Notes: a model not told the origin generated them from the sequence alone. Numbered from the stretch's first letter, positions 14,061 through 22,432 are shown. The stretch: 64,000 nt of DNA from an uncultured Pseudokineococcus sp. (GCF_947495735.1 NZ_CANMAA010000012.1:48829-112828); one strand, 5' to 3'. Program-made: numbers and translations.

Positions 14061-14853
14061 GGCGCCGCCAGGGCGCGGGGCGCCCCTCGAGGAACCACTG
14101 CAGCTTCCGGGTGGCCCACGGCAGCGCCAGGTAGGTCATCACCGGCGTCATGAGCGTGGTGACGAGCGCCACCCGCACCAGCAGGGGGACGTGCCCGGCG
14201 AGCGCCGCGCCGAGGGTGGCGTTGACCAGCAGCGACAGGGGCAGGAACACCGAGAAGATCACGATCATCTGCCGCCACCGGGCCGGGGCTCCCGCCGGCG
14301 CCGGGCCGACGACGCTGCCGTGCGCGGCGTCGAACCAGCCCTCGATGCCGGTGCGCCGCTCGGTCTGCGCCTCGCGCACCGTGCCCGGCGCCCCGGACAG
14401 CCACCACCGGCGCTGCGCGGACTCCTCCCACCCGCTGAGGGAGGCCTCGTCGGCGAAGCGGTAGAGCATGTGCCACTCGCGGGACTCCGCGCCGCCGCGG
14501 ACCCACCCCGCGCCGAGGAAGCCCGGGAACGACTCCGCCAGACGGGCTCCCGCGCCGGCCCACGTCATCATCTCCAGGCGCTGGCCCGGGTCGGCGATCC
14601 GCGTCGTCGCGACGGTCACGGGAGCGGGTGCCGCGCCGTCGGGTGCCGCGACGCCGTCGCGCGTCCCCGTCGAGCGGGACGCCGCGCTGGTGGTCGGGGG
14701 CTCTGCGCCGGGCGGGGACGCCTCACCGGTCGGGGACGTCGGGCCGATGGGTGTCTCCGCGTCGGTCGGGGACGTCGGGCCGGAGGCGCTCGGGCGTGCG
14801 GGCACGCCGCCAGTGTCCACGATGTGGGCGCTCGTCGGGGCCGCCGTCGGCAC
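14053..14853 (-). CDS. ABM-domain protein with C-terminal membrane anchor
   Basis: 266 residues if the GTG at 14853 is used. Residues 1-75 are Pro/Ser/Thr/Ala-rich and may be partly untranslated. Residues about 78-175 look like an antibiotic-biosynthesis-monooxygenase ferredoxin-like domain (VTVATTRIADPGQRLEMM, FPGFLGAGWV, EWHMLYRFAD). The C-terminal third has two hydrophobic spans (MIVIFSVFLPLSLLVNATLG and VALVTTLMTPVMTYLALP) and a basic tail WRRRR. Similar ABM-plus-membrane proteins occur widely in actinobacteria with no assigned function. It may be co-transcribed with the MarR gene, which ends 13 bp upstream. A GTG at 14805, with GACACT at leaderless spacing, is a good alternative start. 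Confidence 0.7.
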   Translation of the reverse strand: MPTAAPTSAHIVDTGGVPARPSASGPTSPTDAETPIGPTSPTGEASPPGAEPPTTSAASRSTGTRDGVAAPDGAAPAPVTVATTRIADPGQRLEMMTWAGAGARLAESFPGFLGAGWVRGGAESREWHMLYRFADEASLSGWEESAQRRWWLSGAPGTVREAQTERRTGIEGWFDAAHGSVVGPAPAGAPARWRQMIVIFSVFLPLSLLVNATLGAALAGHVPLLVRVALVTTLMTPVMTYLALPWATRKLQWFLEGRPAPWRRRR

Positions 14854-14866
14854 CCGGGGGCGCCGC

Positions 14867-15436
14867 TCACAGCTCCGGCGGAGGAGCCCCTCGTCCCGCG
14901 GCGGGCGCGTCGAACCCGCTCGAGAGGGAGCGCAGGACGTCGGCGAGGCGGGCCTGCTCCTGCTCGCCCAGGCCGGCGAGCAGGCGCCGCTCGCGGGAGA
15001 GGAGGTCGGCCATCGCGGCGTCCACGCGCGAGGCGCCCGCCGTCGTCAGGCGCACCAGCACGCCGCGTCGGTCGGCCGGGTCCGGGTGGCGCTCGACGAG
15101 GCCCGCGGCGACGAGGCGGTCGACGCGGTTGGTCATGGTGCCGCTGGTCACGAGGGTCGACGTCACGAGCTGACCCGGCGTCAGCTGGTGGGGGGCGCCG
15201 GAGCGCCGCAGCGCGGACAGGACGTCGAAGGACCAGACCTCCAGGCCGTGCTCGGCGAAGGCCGCCCGCCGCGCGAGGTCGAGGTGGCGCGCCAGCCGGC
15301 TGACGCGGGAGAGGACCTGCAGGGGGGAGACGTCGAGGTCCGGCCGCTCGCGGCGCCAGGCCTCGACGATGCGGTCGACCTCGTCGCGGCCTCCCGCGTC
15401 GCGCGGGAGCCGCCCTCCGGTCGTCTCCAGAGCCAC
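14867..15436 (-). CDS. MarR-family transcriptional regulator
   Basis: 189-residue winged-helix repressor, probably dimeric. The core runs from LARRAAFAEHGLEVWSFDVLSALRRSG through the recognition helix region LTPGQLVTSTLVTSGTMTNRVDRLVAAGLVER to the wing DPADRRGVLVRLT. The GTG at 15436 follows a TAGCAT -10 at leaderless spacing and leaves a short N-terminal extension. A perfect 14-bp palindrome just upstream (15459-15472) is the likely autoregulatory site. The ligand is unknown. Confidence 0.88.
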   Translation of the reverse strand: MALETTGGRLPRDAGGRDEVDRIVEAWRRERPDLDVSPLQVLSRVSRLARHLDLARRAAFAEHGLEVWSFDVLSALRRSGAPHQLTPGQLVTSTLVTSGTMTNRVDRLVAAGLVERHPDPADRRGVLVRLTTAGASRVDAAMADLLSRERRLLAGLGEQEQARLADVLRSLSSGFDAPAAGRGAPPPEL

Positions 15437-15443
15437 GCGCCCG

Positions 15444-15472
15444 ATGCTACGCGGGGTCTCTCGACGTCGAGA
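15444..15472 (-). promoter_or_regulatory. MarR gene promoter with palindromic operator
   Basis: On the minus strand TAGCAT (15444-15449) ends seven bases before the GTG start. TCTCGACGTCGAGA (15459-15472), a perfect palindrome of the kind MarR dimers bind, lies where the -35 to -10 spacer would be, so binding should block polymerase. Confidence 0.65.
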
Positions 15473-15507
15473 TTCTCGACGTGAGGGAGTCAGCGCCGAC
15501 GATGCGT

Positions 15508-15564
15508 CGAGATGGAGGTTCGCGTCACCCGAGGGTCCCCGTGGTGACGCAGACCTCCATCTCG
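15508..15564. repeat. Long palindrome, left flank of the AbiEi-like gene
   Basis: 22-bp arms (15508-15529 and 15543-15564; 20 of 22 match) around a 13-nt loop. The arm begins CGAGATGGAGGT and ends GCGTCACC. The same arm sequence forms a second palindrome at 16563-16619. It lies just past the stop of the gene ending at 15582. Confidence 0.85.
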
Positions 15565-15581
15565 GCGGCGGCTCCCGCCGG

Positions 15582-16505
15582 TCAGAGCGCCGCGCTGACC
15601 ATCGCGGCCACGCGTCCGGGGGTGCACGTGTCCGCCCAGGTGCACCGGATGACGTCGTGGCCGAGGGCCACGAGGGCGTTGGCCCGGTGCCGGTCGTGGA
15701 GGAGCGCCTCGGGTGCGTCGTGGAAGCGCCGCCCGTCCGCCTCGAGCACGAGCAGTCCTCGTCCGGGCCTGCGTCGACGGCGGAAGACGATGTCGGCTCG
15801 GGCGACGATGCGGCCGGCGCCGTCCTGCACGAGCACCTGGAGGTCGTCGGGCGGCACGCCGCCGTCGACGCAGTCCAGCCGCGCGCGGCTCTCGAGGGGG
15901 CTCTCGGCGCGTCCGTCGGCCAGCAGCCACAGGTCGTCGACGGCACGGCACCCGCGGCGCCCCCTGGTGAGGTCGCGGGCGCGCACGAGGCCCTGGCGGT
16001 CGACCTCGCGCTGCGCGAGCGCGGCGTCGAGGAGCGCCAGCGCGTCACCGCGCGGCAGCCGGGGGACGAGGTCGACGAGCGTCCGCAGGACGGAGGTCGC
16101 CGGGATCCCGCGGAGGTCGACGCCCTCGTCGGCGTGGAGGACGTCGTGGTGCACCACCAGGTCCGCCCGGGGGCGCTTGCGCAGCTCGGGCGGCACGAGC
16201 ACGTGCAGGGGCGCCGGCTCGCCGACGTCGGCGAGGCCGTGGAGGGCTGCGGCGGTGCCGTGGCTGACGACGGCGCCCGGCACCGTGAGCGCGGCGGACC
16301 GGGCCCACGAGCGCAGCAGCCGCGCCCCGACCCGCTCGGGCCGCACGAGCCAGGCCCCTCGCAGGAGGGGGGACCACTCACCGCGTCGGACGAGCGAGCG
16401 CGCGTCCGACCGGCTCGCACCCGCGTGCTCGAGGTCGCGGACGGTGACCACCGCGTCCTGGCGCGCGGCCACGGCGAGCATCGACCGGAGCACGTCCGCG
16501 TCCAC
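15582..16505 (-). CDS. AbiEi/DUF559-like protein
   Basis: 307 residues from the GTG at 16505. The N-terminus has a winged-helix of the type seen in AbiEi antitoxins (MLAVAARQDAVVTVRDLEHAGAS then WSPLLRGAWLV). The middle is the GAVVSHGTAAALHGL segment. The C-terminus is a DUF559/Vsr-like nuclease-fold region with RADIVFRR, LLVLEADGRRFHD and HDVIRCTWAD; the spaced Asp and Glu residues could be catalytic. Such proteins are scattered singly through actinobacterial genomes; no toxin partner is adjacent, so a toxin-antitoxin role is unproven. The frame stays open to 16628, but that extension would translate the right palindrome; CACGCT at leaderless spacing supports 16505. Confidence 0.75.
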   Translation of the reverse strand: MDADVLRSMLAVAARQDAVVTVRDLEHAGASRSDARSLVRRGEWSPLLRGAWLVRPERVGARLLRSWARSAALTVPGAVVSHGTAAALHGLADVGEPAPLHVLVPPELRKRPRADLVVHHDVLHADEGVDLRGIPATSVLRTLVDLVPRLPRGDALALLDAALAQREVDRQGLVRARDLTRGRRGCRAVDDLWLLADGRAESPLESRARLDCVDGGVPPDDLQVLVQDGAGRIVARADIVFRRRRRPGRGLLVLEADGRRFHDAPEALLHDRHRANALVALGHDVIRCTWADTCTPGRVAAMVSAAL

Positions 16506-16562
16506 CTCGCGAGCGTGGTCCGTCGTGACGGGCTGCGTCGGGCGCCATCCACAGGGGGCTGC

Positions 16563-16619
16563 CGAGATGGAGGTCTGGGTCACCGGAGCGCCCTCGTCGT
16601 GACGCAGACCTCCATCTCG
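16563..16619. repeat. Long palindrome, right flank of the AbiEi-like gene
   Basis: 21-bp arms (16564-16584 paired with 16599-16619, one mismatch plus an extra outer pair) around a short loop. The arm sequence CGAGATGGAGGTCTG is shared with the left palindrome about 1.05 kb away. It falls between the AbiEi-like start and the stop of the MaoC gene. Confidence 0.85.
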
Positions 16620-16641
16620 ACGACCCATCCCGCCGCCGTCG

Positions 16642-17736
16642 TCAGCGGGGCGTCACCTCGGCGACGAGGTGCGGCTCGCCGTCGCGCTCGCGGCGGACGG
16701 CGAGGAGCAGCGCGCCGTCGGTGCGCTCGTCCAGCGGACGCCATCCGTGCACGGCGCGGCCGGGCAGGGAGAGGGGGCGCAGGAAGCGCGCGGAGACGTC
16801 GTGCGCCGCGGGCACGCGACCTTCGAGGTCGAGCAGGGCGTGCGCCAGCGTCCACATGCCGTGGGCGATCGGGCGCCGGAAGCCGAGCAGCCGCGCGGTG
16901 GGGCGCGAGAGGTGGATCGGGTTCGGGTCCCCGGAGACGGCGGCGTACGCCCGGCCCGTGCCGGCCGGCACGGTCCACCGGACGCTCCCGTCCGGCAGGG
17001 GGGCGCGCCGCGCGTCGCCGAGGGCTCCGGCCGCGGCGCTGCCACGCCTCTCGCCACCCGTGGCGTCCGGCGGCGTCCGGACCTCCGTGTCGGCCGGCCG
17101 CGCCCGAGACTCCCTGTCAGGCATCGACTTCCCGGGCTCCGCCTGGGTCGGCCGCGCCGGGGTCCCGGCGTCGGAGGGCGACGCCTCGTCGCGGGGAGGA
17201 ACCGCCTCCCGGTGCAGGTAGGTGCTCGTGCCGCGCCAGACCAGCTCGCCCGCGACGCTGGCCGTGGCGACGACGTCGAGCTGGCGGCCGCGGCGGTGCG
17301 GGCGCAGGTCGCGCGCGGTGACGGCGAGGTCCAGCGGCTCCCGGGCGTCCACGGGCCGCAGCACCTCCAGGCGCTGGGCGACGTGGACCATGCCCAGCAG
17401 CGGCAGCGGGAAGGCGGGGTCGAGCAGCAGGCGCATCGAGGCCCCCGACGCGAGGACGTGGCAGAAGGCGCCCGGCAGCGTCCCGGGGACCGGCGCGTCG
17501 GGTCGGCTGCCGCACACCCGCACCCAGGCGTCCAGGTGCGCCGGGTCGACGCGCACCCCGCGCGCCTCGACCACCCGGTCGGGGAGCGAGCCGGAGCGGC
17601 GGCGGGGCACGAGCGCCCCGGCGAGCTGGCGGGCCGACGGCGCCAGCGGCACCGCGGCCGCCGGGCGACGGCCCGAGGCTGCCTCGGGCCGGCGACCGTC
17701 TTCGGTCTCGGGCCGGCGGGCCGGGCCCACGCTCAC
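16642..17736 (-). CDS. MaoC-like enoyl-ACP/CoA hydratase (HtdX-like)
   Basis: 364 residues. It is a double-hotdog protein with a catalytic hydratase-2 motif in YAAVSGDPNPIHLS followed by GMWTLAHALLD. The first half (about 45-195) is the degenerate hotdog repeat. The region between (about 195-260) is a charged low-complexity linker. It would hydrate trans-2-enoyl thioesters in fatty-acid elongation or breakdown. Its GTG start overlaps the upstream reductase stop as GTGA, so the two are translationally coupled. The gene order with FabG4-like and FadA2-like neighbours matches Rv0241c-Rv0242c-Rv0243 of M. tuberculosis. Confidence 0.85.
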   Translation of the reverse strand: MSVGPARRPETEDGRRPEAASGRRPAAAVPLAPSARQLAGALVPRRRSGSLPDRVVEARGVRVDPAHLDAWVRVCGSRPDAPVPGTLPGAFCHVLASGASMRLLLDPAFPLPLLGMVHVAQRLEVLRPVDAREPLDLAVTARDLRPHRRGRQLDVVATASVAGELVWRGTSTYLHREAVPPRDEASPSDAGTPARPTQAEPGKSMPDRESRARPADTEVRTPPDATGGERRGSAAAGALGDARRAPLPDGSVRWTVPAGTGRAYAAVSGDPNPIHLSRPTARLLGFRRPIAHGMWTLAHALLDLEGRVPAAHDVSARFLRPLSLPGRAVHGWRPLDERTDGALLLAVRRERDGEPHLVAEVTPR

Positions 17737-19271
17737 GCCCCCAGCAGGCTCTGGCCGCAGACGCGCAGCACCTGGCCGTTGACGCCGGCCGTCCCCGGCT
17801 CGGCGAACCAGGCGATGGCCTCGGCGACGTCGACCGGCAGCCCGCCCTGGCCCAGGGAGGCCAGGCGGCGCCCGAGCTGGCGCGTCAGGGGCGGCACGGC
17901 CGCCGTCATGCGCGTCTCGACGAACCCCGGCGCCACGGCGTTGACGGTGGTGCCGGCCGCCGCGGCGCCCGCGGCCAGCGCGTCGACCAGGCCGATGACG
18001 CCGGCCTTGGACGCCGCGTAGCTCGTCTGGCCGTCGTTGCCGGCGATGCCGGCCAGGGACGAGACGCCCACCACGCGACCGCCGCGGCCCAGCAGGCCGG
18101 CGCCCAGCAGGTGCTCGGTCAGGCGCAGCGGTGCCCCGACGTTGACGTCGAGCACGGAGGCGAAGGCCTCGGGGCGCATGTTGCGCAGCCGCCGGTCCCG
18201 CGTGATCCCGGCGTTGTGGACGACGACGTCGACGCCGCCGGCGCGCTCGCAGTGCTCGGCGAGGCGCCCCGGCGCGAGGTCGGAGGTGATGTCCAGGACC
18301 AGCGGCTCGCCGCCGACCGCCCGCGCCGTCGCGGCGAGGTCGGCCGCTGCCGCGGGCACGTCCACGAGGACGACGTGCGCGCCGCGGGCCGAGAGCAGCT
18401 GCGCCACCGACGCCCCGATGCCTCGGGCCGCGCCCGTGACGACGGCGGTGCGCCCGGCCAGCGGCTCCGGCCCCCGGGCCTCGTCGCCGGGGGGCAGCTC
18501 GTGGACCGGGTCCCCGACGCGCACGACCTGGCCGCTGACGAACGCCGAGCGCCCGGACAGCAGGAAGCGCAGCGTCGAGCCCAGGGACTCGACGCCCCGG
18601 CCGGACAGCAGGACGAGCTGGACGGTCCGCCCGCCGCCGACCTCCTTGCCGAGGGAGCGCGTGAAGCCCTCGAGCCCCCGCTGCGCCACGCGCACCGCGG
18701 CGGGCGTGCCGGCGGGGAGCCGGTCGGGGTCGCGCCCGAGGACCACGACGTGGGCTCCGCGGGCGAGCTGCCGCAGCCGGGGGGTGCAGGCGCCGACCAG
18801 GCCGACGAGCTCGGCCGGCGACGTCGCGGCGGTCGCGTCGACGACCAGGCCGCCGAGCCGCTCGCCGTCCGCCGCTGCGTCCGCCGGTCCCACGACGCGC
18901 GCGCCGGCCGCGGACAGCTCGGCCGCCGCGACGCCGGCCGCCTCTCCGCTCAGCACGCCGCCGCCGGGGACGACCAGGCCGGTGACCAGGACGGGTCCGG
19001 GGGCGAGGGGAGCCCCGGGGGCGTCGCGCCGCAGCGGCACCGGGTCGGGCAGTCCCAGCCCGGGCACGAGGCGACGGCCGAGGCCGCTGCGCGCGAAGGC
19101 GGCGTACCGGTCGGCCGGGGCCCCGGTGTCCCCGGGCAGCGCGCCCTCGGTCAGTGCGCCCCCGGGCGGCGCGTCACCCGACGGCGGGAGGGCGGCCTCG
19201 GTCGCGGTCTCGCGGGCTCCGGGGGACGGCGTCGTCGTCGACGCCGGTGCGGGCGGGGTCGTCTCGGCCAT
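17733..19271 (-). CDS. fabG4: High-molecular-weight 3-oxoacyl reductase (FabG4-like)
   Basis: 512 residues, about twice a normal FabG. The N-terminal half (about 75-270) is a flavodoxin-like degenerate SDR domain. The C-terminal half is a full SDR: cofactor motif TGAARGIGASVAQLL, NNAG-type VVHNAGITRDRRL, and catalytic Ser-Tyr-Lys in VSSLAGIAGNDGQTSYAASKAGV. It reduces 3-oxoacyl-CoA/ACP. The first 60 residues are a low-complexity extension compared with the 454-residue mycobacterial protein. The ATG at 19271 follows TAGGTT at a 6-nt gap (leaderless). It is divergent from the thiolase gene and shares one operator with it. Confidence 0.92.
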   Translation of the reverse strand: MAETTPPAPASTTTPSPGARETATEAALPPSGDAPPGGALTEGALPGDTGAPADRYAAFARSGLGRRLVPGLGLPDPVPLRRDAPGAPLAPGPVLVTGLVVPGGGVLSGEAAGVAAAELSAAGARVVGPADAAADGERLGGLVVDATAATSPAELVGLVGACTPRLRQLARGAHVVVLGRDPDRLPAGTPAAVRVAQRGLEGFTRSLGKEVGGGRTVQLVLLSGRGVESLGSTLRFLLSGRSAFVSGQVVRVGDPVHELPPGDEARGPEPLAGRTAVVTGAARGIGASVAQLLSARGAHVVLVDVPAAAADLAATARAVGGEPLVLDITSDLAPGRLAEHCERAGGVDVVVHNAGITRDRRLRNMRPEAFASVLDVNVGAPLRLTEHLLGAGLLGRGGRVVGVSSLAGIAGNDGQTSYAASKAGVIGLVDALAAGAAAAGTTVNAVAPGFVETRMTAAVPPLTRQLGRRLASLGQGGLPVDVAEAIAWFAEPGTAGVNGQVLRVCGQSLLGA

Positions 19272-19277
19272 GGGCAG

Positions 19278-19343
19278 AACCTACCGCCGCGGGGACGAAC
19301 AAGTTACCCACGGGTAACACCCGGCGGCCGGCCGTGGCACAGT
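19278..19343. promoter_or_regulatory. Divergent fabG4/fadA2 promoter region with shared operator
   Basis: The palindrome GTTACCC-AC-GGGTAAC (19303-19318) sits midway. On the minus strand the -10 TAGGTT (19278-19283) ends six bases before the FabG4 ATG; on the plus strand the -10-like CACAGT (19338-19343) ends seven bases before the FadA2 ATG. The palindrome is exactly 19 bp from each -10, overlapping both -35 regions. The bound regulator is probably TetR-like but not identified. Confidence 0.7.
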
Positions 19344-19350
19344 GACCGGC

Positions 19351-20661
19351 ATGGCAGCCACCACCCCCCGGCCCTACGGCAGCGTCCCCTCGCCGCGCCC
19401 CGTCGCGGTCGTCGCGGGCACGCGCATCCCCTTCGCCCGCTCGGGGCGCGCCTACGCCACGGCATCGAACCAGGAGATGCTCACCGCGGTCCTGGACGGG
19501 CTCGCCCGTCGCGCGGACCTCGCGGGCGAGCAGGTGGGCGAGGTCGTCGCCGGGGCGGTGGTCAAGCACAGCCGGGACCTCGTGCTCACGCGCGAGGCCG
19601 TCCTCGGCTCGGTGCTGGACCCGCGGACGCCGGCGCACGACGTCGGGCAGGCCTGCGGCACGGGCCTGCAGGCGGCGCTGGGCGTGGCGGGCAAGATCGC
19701 GCTCGGCCAGATCGAGGCCGGCATCGCCGGCGGGGCGGACACGACGTCGGACGCACCGGTCGTCGTCTCCGAGGGTCTGCGCCGCGCGCTGCTGCGCGCG
19801 AACCGGGAGAAGACGGTGACCGGCCGGGTGCGCGCGCTGGCCGCCGTCCGCCCGCGCGACCTCGTGCCGGTGCCGCCGCGCAACGCCGAGCCGCGCACGG
19901 GCCTGTCCATGGGCGAGCACCAGGCGCGCACGACGCTCGAGTGGGCCATCACGCGGGAGGCGCAGGACGCGCTGGCGCTCGCGAGCCACCACCGGCTCGA
20001 GGCCGCCTACGAGAGCGGCTTCCTCGACGACCTCGTCGTGCCCCACCGCGGTCTCGAGCGCGACGACGTCCTGCGGCCCGGCCTGACGGCCGAGCAGCTG
20101 GCGAAGCTCGAGCCGGTCTTCGGGAAGGGGGAGACGGCCACGATGACGGCGGGCAGCTCCACCCCGCTCACCGACGGCGCGAGCGCCGTCCTGCTCTCCT
20201 CGCCGGAGTGGGCCGCGGAGCGCGGCATGGAGCCGATGGCGTACCTGACTGCCTCCGAGACAGCGGCTGTCGACCACGTGAGCGGCGCCGAGGGCCTGCT
20301 GATGGCTCCGGCCCACGCCGTCTCCCGGCTGCTCGCGCGCACCGGGCTGGTCCTCGACGACTTCGACGTCGTGGAGATCCACGAGGCCTTCGCCAGCCAG
20401 GTGCTGTGCACGCTCGCCGCCTGGGAGGACCCGCTGTTCTGCCGGGTGCGCCTCGGCCGCGACGAGCCCCTGGGGAGCGTGGACCGCGACCGGCTCAACC
20501 CGCACGGCGGCTCGCTGGCCGCCGGGCACCCGTTCGCCGCCACCGGCGGCCGGGTGCTCGCGTCCGCGGCCAAGGCGCTCGCGGTGCGCGGGGGCGGGCG
20601 TGCGCTCGTGTCCGTCTGCGCCGCAGGCGGTCAGGGCGTGGTGGCGGTCCTCGAGCGCTGA
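19351..20661 (+). CDS. fadA2: Acetyl-CoA C-acetyltransferase (FadA2-like thiolase)
   Basis: 436-residue thiolase that condenses or cleaves acyl-CoA with 3-oxoacyl-CoA. The nucleophilic Cys lies in DVGQACGTGLQAALG, the catalytic His in NPHGGSLAAGHPFAATGGR, and the second Cys in VSVCAAGGQGVVAVL. The family's VVEIHEAFASQVL segment is present. The ATG at 19351 is chosen over the GTG nine bases upstream because of the leaderless -10. Its 3' end overlaps the end of the convergent TetR gene by 31 bp. Confidence 0.93.
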   Translation: MAATTPRPYGSVPSPRPVAVVAGTRIPFARSGRAYATASNQEMLTAVLDGLARRADLAGEQVGEVVAGAVVKHSRDLVLTREAVLGSVLDPRTPAHDVGQACGTGLQAALGVAGKIALGQIEAGIAGGADTTSDAPVVVSEGLRRALLRANREKTVTGRVRALAAVRPRDLVPVPPRNAEPRTGLSMGEHQARTTLEWAITREAQDALALASHHRLEAAYESGFLDDLVVPHRGLERDDVLRPGLTAEQLAKLEPVFGKGETATMTAGSSTPLTDGASAVLLSSPEWAAERGMEPMAYLTASETAAVDHVSGAEGLLMAPAHAVSRLLARTGLVLDDFDVVEIHEAFASQVLCTLAAWEDPLFCRVRLGRDEPLGSVDRDRLNPHGGSLAAGHPFAATGGRVLASAAKALAVRGGGRALVSVCAAGGQGVVAVLER

Positions 20662-21377
20662 GCTGCGCCGGCGGCCCCGCCGCCGTCGCCGGTCCCCGGA
20701 GCGGGGTCCGCCGCGCTCGCGGGCCGGGGCTCGTGCGCGCGGGGCGCGATCAGCCGCGGGTCGGCCTCCAGGCCCGACAGGCCGTTCCAGGCCAGGTTCA
20801 CCAGGTGCGCCGCCACGACCGACTTCTCGGGCCGGCGGGTGTCGAGCCACCACTGGCCGGTGAGCGCCACCATCCCGACGAGCATCTGCGCGTACATGGG
20901 GGCGGCCTCGGCGGGCAGGCCGCGGTTCTCCATCTCGCGCACCATGAGGTGCTCGACCTGGCGGGTGATGTCGGAGATCAGCGTGGCGAACGTGCCCCCG
21001 CTGGAGGCGACGGGGGAGTCGCGCACCAGGATCCGGAACCCGTCGGTGGAGTCCTCGACGTAGTCCAGCAGCCGCAGCGCCGCCCGCTCGAGGACCTCGC
21101 GCGGGTGCAGTCCGCTGACGTCCAGCTCCTCCGTCATGGCGGTCAGGAGCCGGCGCACCTCGCGGTCCACGACGACCGCGTAGAGCCCCTCCTTGCCGCC
21201 GAAGTGCTCGTAGACCACCGGCTTGGAGACCGCGGCCCGGGCCGCGACCTCCTCGACGCTGGTGCCCTCGAAGCCCCGCTCGGCGAACAGGGCCCGGCCC
21301 ACGTCGAGCAGCTGCTCGCGGCGCTCGGCGCCCGTCATCCGCGCGCGCCGGGGGGCGGGCGGTCGAGTGGTGGTCAC
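20631..21377 (-). CDS. TetR-family transcriptional regulator
   Basis: 248 residues from the GTG at 21377. The N-terminal HTH is complete: RREQLLDVGRALFAERGFEGTSVEEVAARAAVSKPVVYEHFGGKEGLYAVVV. The C-terminal ligand domain (about 70-215) is helical, and the last 40 residues are a disordered Ala/Pro/Arg tail. CAGGAT ends six bases before the GTG, supporting that start; the ATG 13 codons in is an alternative. A strong hairpin separates it from the upstream desaturase gene, so it is likely transcribed alone. Candidate targets are the desaturase operators at 22434-22460 or the fabG4/fadA2 palindrome. Confidence 0.9.
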   Translation of the reverse strand: MTTTRPPAPRRARMTGAERREQLLDVGRALFAERGFEGTSVEEVAARAAVSKPVVYEHFGGKEGLYAVVVDREVRRLLTAMTEELDVSGLHPREVLERAALRLLDYVEDSTDGFRILVRDSPVASSGGTFATLISDITRQVEHLMVREMENRGLPAEAAPMYAQMLVGMVALTGQWWLDTRRPEKSVVAAHLVNLAWNGLSGLEADPRLIAPRAHEPRPASAADPAPGTGDGGGAAGAAQRSRTATTP

Positions 21378-21424
21378 CCGGGCATCCTGCCCCCTCGCCC
21401 GACGGGCGGGAGGGCGCCCGGGGG

Positions 21425-21459
21425 CCGGGGCGCGACCGCGCGGCGGCGGGGTCGCGCCC
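21425..21459 (-). terminator. Terminator-like hairpin after the desaturase gene
   Basis: Perfect 13-bp arms (21425-21437 and 21447-21459) around a 9-nt loop, 10 bases past the desaturase stop on the minus strand. Confidence 0.75.
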
Positions 21460-21469
21460 CGGACGGCGA

Positions 21470-22432
21470 TCAGGCGTCGATCCGCGCGGCGCGGCGGGCG
21501 GCCGCCTCCTCGCGTCGGGTGACGAAGCGGGTGGCCTGCTCGTCGAGCTGCCCGAGGAACTGCGCCATCTCCTCGCGCGCCGCCTCGCCCCGGGGGCCGA
21601 GGTCGGTGCGCTCGAAGACCTTCCAGAAGCGCAGCACCGGCATGAGGACGTCGTCGTGGTGCAGCTTCAGGTCGTAGATGCCGGCCTTCGCGATCATCAT
21701 CGACGACCGCGCGAAGCCGGGCATGCCCGCGCCCGGCATGGCGAAGTCCATGACCTCGTTGCGGATGGCCTCCATCGTCTCGTCCGGCGCCCGGTCGAAG
21801 GCCGCCATGAGGAGGTTGCGGTAGAAGACCATGTGCAGGTTCTCGTCCTTGGCGACGCGCGCCAGCAGGCCCTCCGCGACCGGGCAACCCGTGGCGCGAC
21901 CCGTGTTGCGGTGGCTCACGCGGGTGGCGAGCTCCTGGAACGAGACGTAGGCGAGCGTCTGGAGCATCGACTTGTCGCCGTCGTCGTAGCCGGCGGCCAT
22001 GTGCTCCATGCGCAGGCGCTCGAGCTCGACGGGGTCGGTGCCGCGGGTGACGACGAGGTAGTCGCGCAGCGCGATGCCGTGGCGGCCCTCCTCGGCCGTC
22101 CAGTGCCCCACCCACTGGCCCCACGCGCCGTCGCGGCCGAAGCTCGTGGCGATCTCGCGGTGGTAGCTGGGGAGGTTGTCCTCGGTGAGGAGGTTCACCA
22201 CCATCGACGTCCGCGCGACCGGGTTCAGCTTGGAGTCGCCCGGCTCCCAGTCGGTGCCGCCGAGGTAGGCGAAGTTCTGGCCCTCGCTCCACGGCACGTA
22301 GTCGTGGGGGTTCCAGGCCGTGGTGGCCTTCAGGTGCCGCTCGAGGTTCTCGGCGACGACGGGCTCGAGGTCGCGCAGCAGGCGGCTCTGGAGCTCTGCC
22401 GCGGCCTCCGGGCTGTCCGTGGTGGTGGTCAC
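21470..22432 (-). CDS. Acyl-ACP desaturase (stearoyl-ACP desaturase family)
   Basis: 320-residue soluble ferritin-like di-iron enzyme that introduces a double bond into an acyl-ACP, adjusting membrane or lipid unsaturation. Di-iron ligands are visible in LLTEDNLPSYHRE, EEGRHGIALRDY, the QELATRVSHRN helix and KDENLHMVFYRN. The length is typical of the DesA1/DesA2 group of mycobacteria. The GTG at 22432 directly follows two tandem palindromes, the first overlapping its -10 (TACGGT). There is no Shine-Dalgarno sequence, so the mRNA is probably leaderless and directly repressible. Confidence 0.93.
   Translation of the reverse strand: MTTTTDSPEAAAELQSRLLRDLEPVVAENLERHLKATTAWNPHDYVPWSEGQNFAYLGGTDWEPGDSKLNPVARTSMVVNLLTEDNLPSYHREIATSFGRDGAWGQWVGHWTAEEGRHGIALRDYLVVTRGTDPVELERLRMEHMAAGYDDGDKSMLQTLAYVSFQELATRVSHRNTGRATGCPVAEGLLARVAKDENLHMVFYRNLLMAAFDRAPDETMEAIRNEVMDFAMPGAGMPGFARSSMMIAKAGIYDLKLHHDDVLMPVLRFWKVFERTDLGPRGEAAREEMAQFLGQLDEQATRFVTRREEAAARRAARIDA

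Noticed and set aside
15582..16505. A complete AbiE toxin-antitoxin system
   Set aside because: No AbiEii nucleotidyltransferase toxin gene lies next to it; the neighbours are MarR and MaoC genes.
16506..16628. A longer start for the AbiEi-like gene at 16628
   Set aside because: It would translate through the right palindrome and adds a non-conserved segment; the GTG at 16505 fits the family and a leaderless -10.
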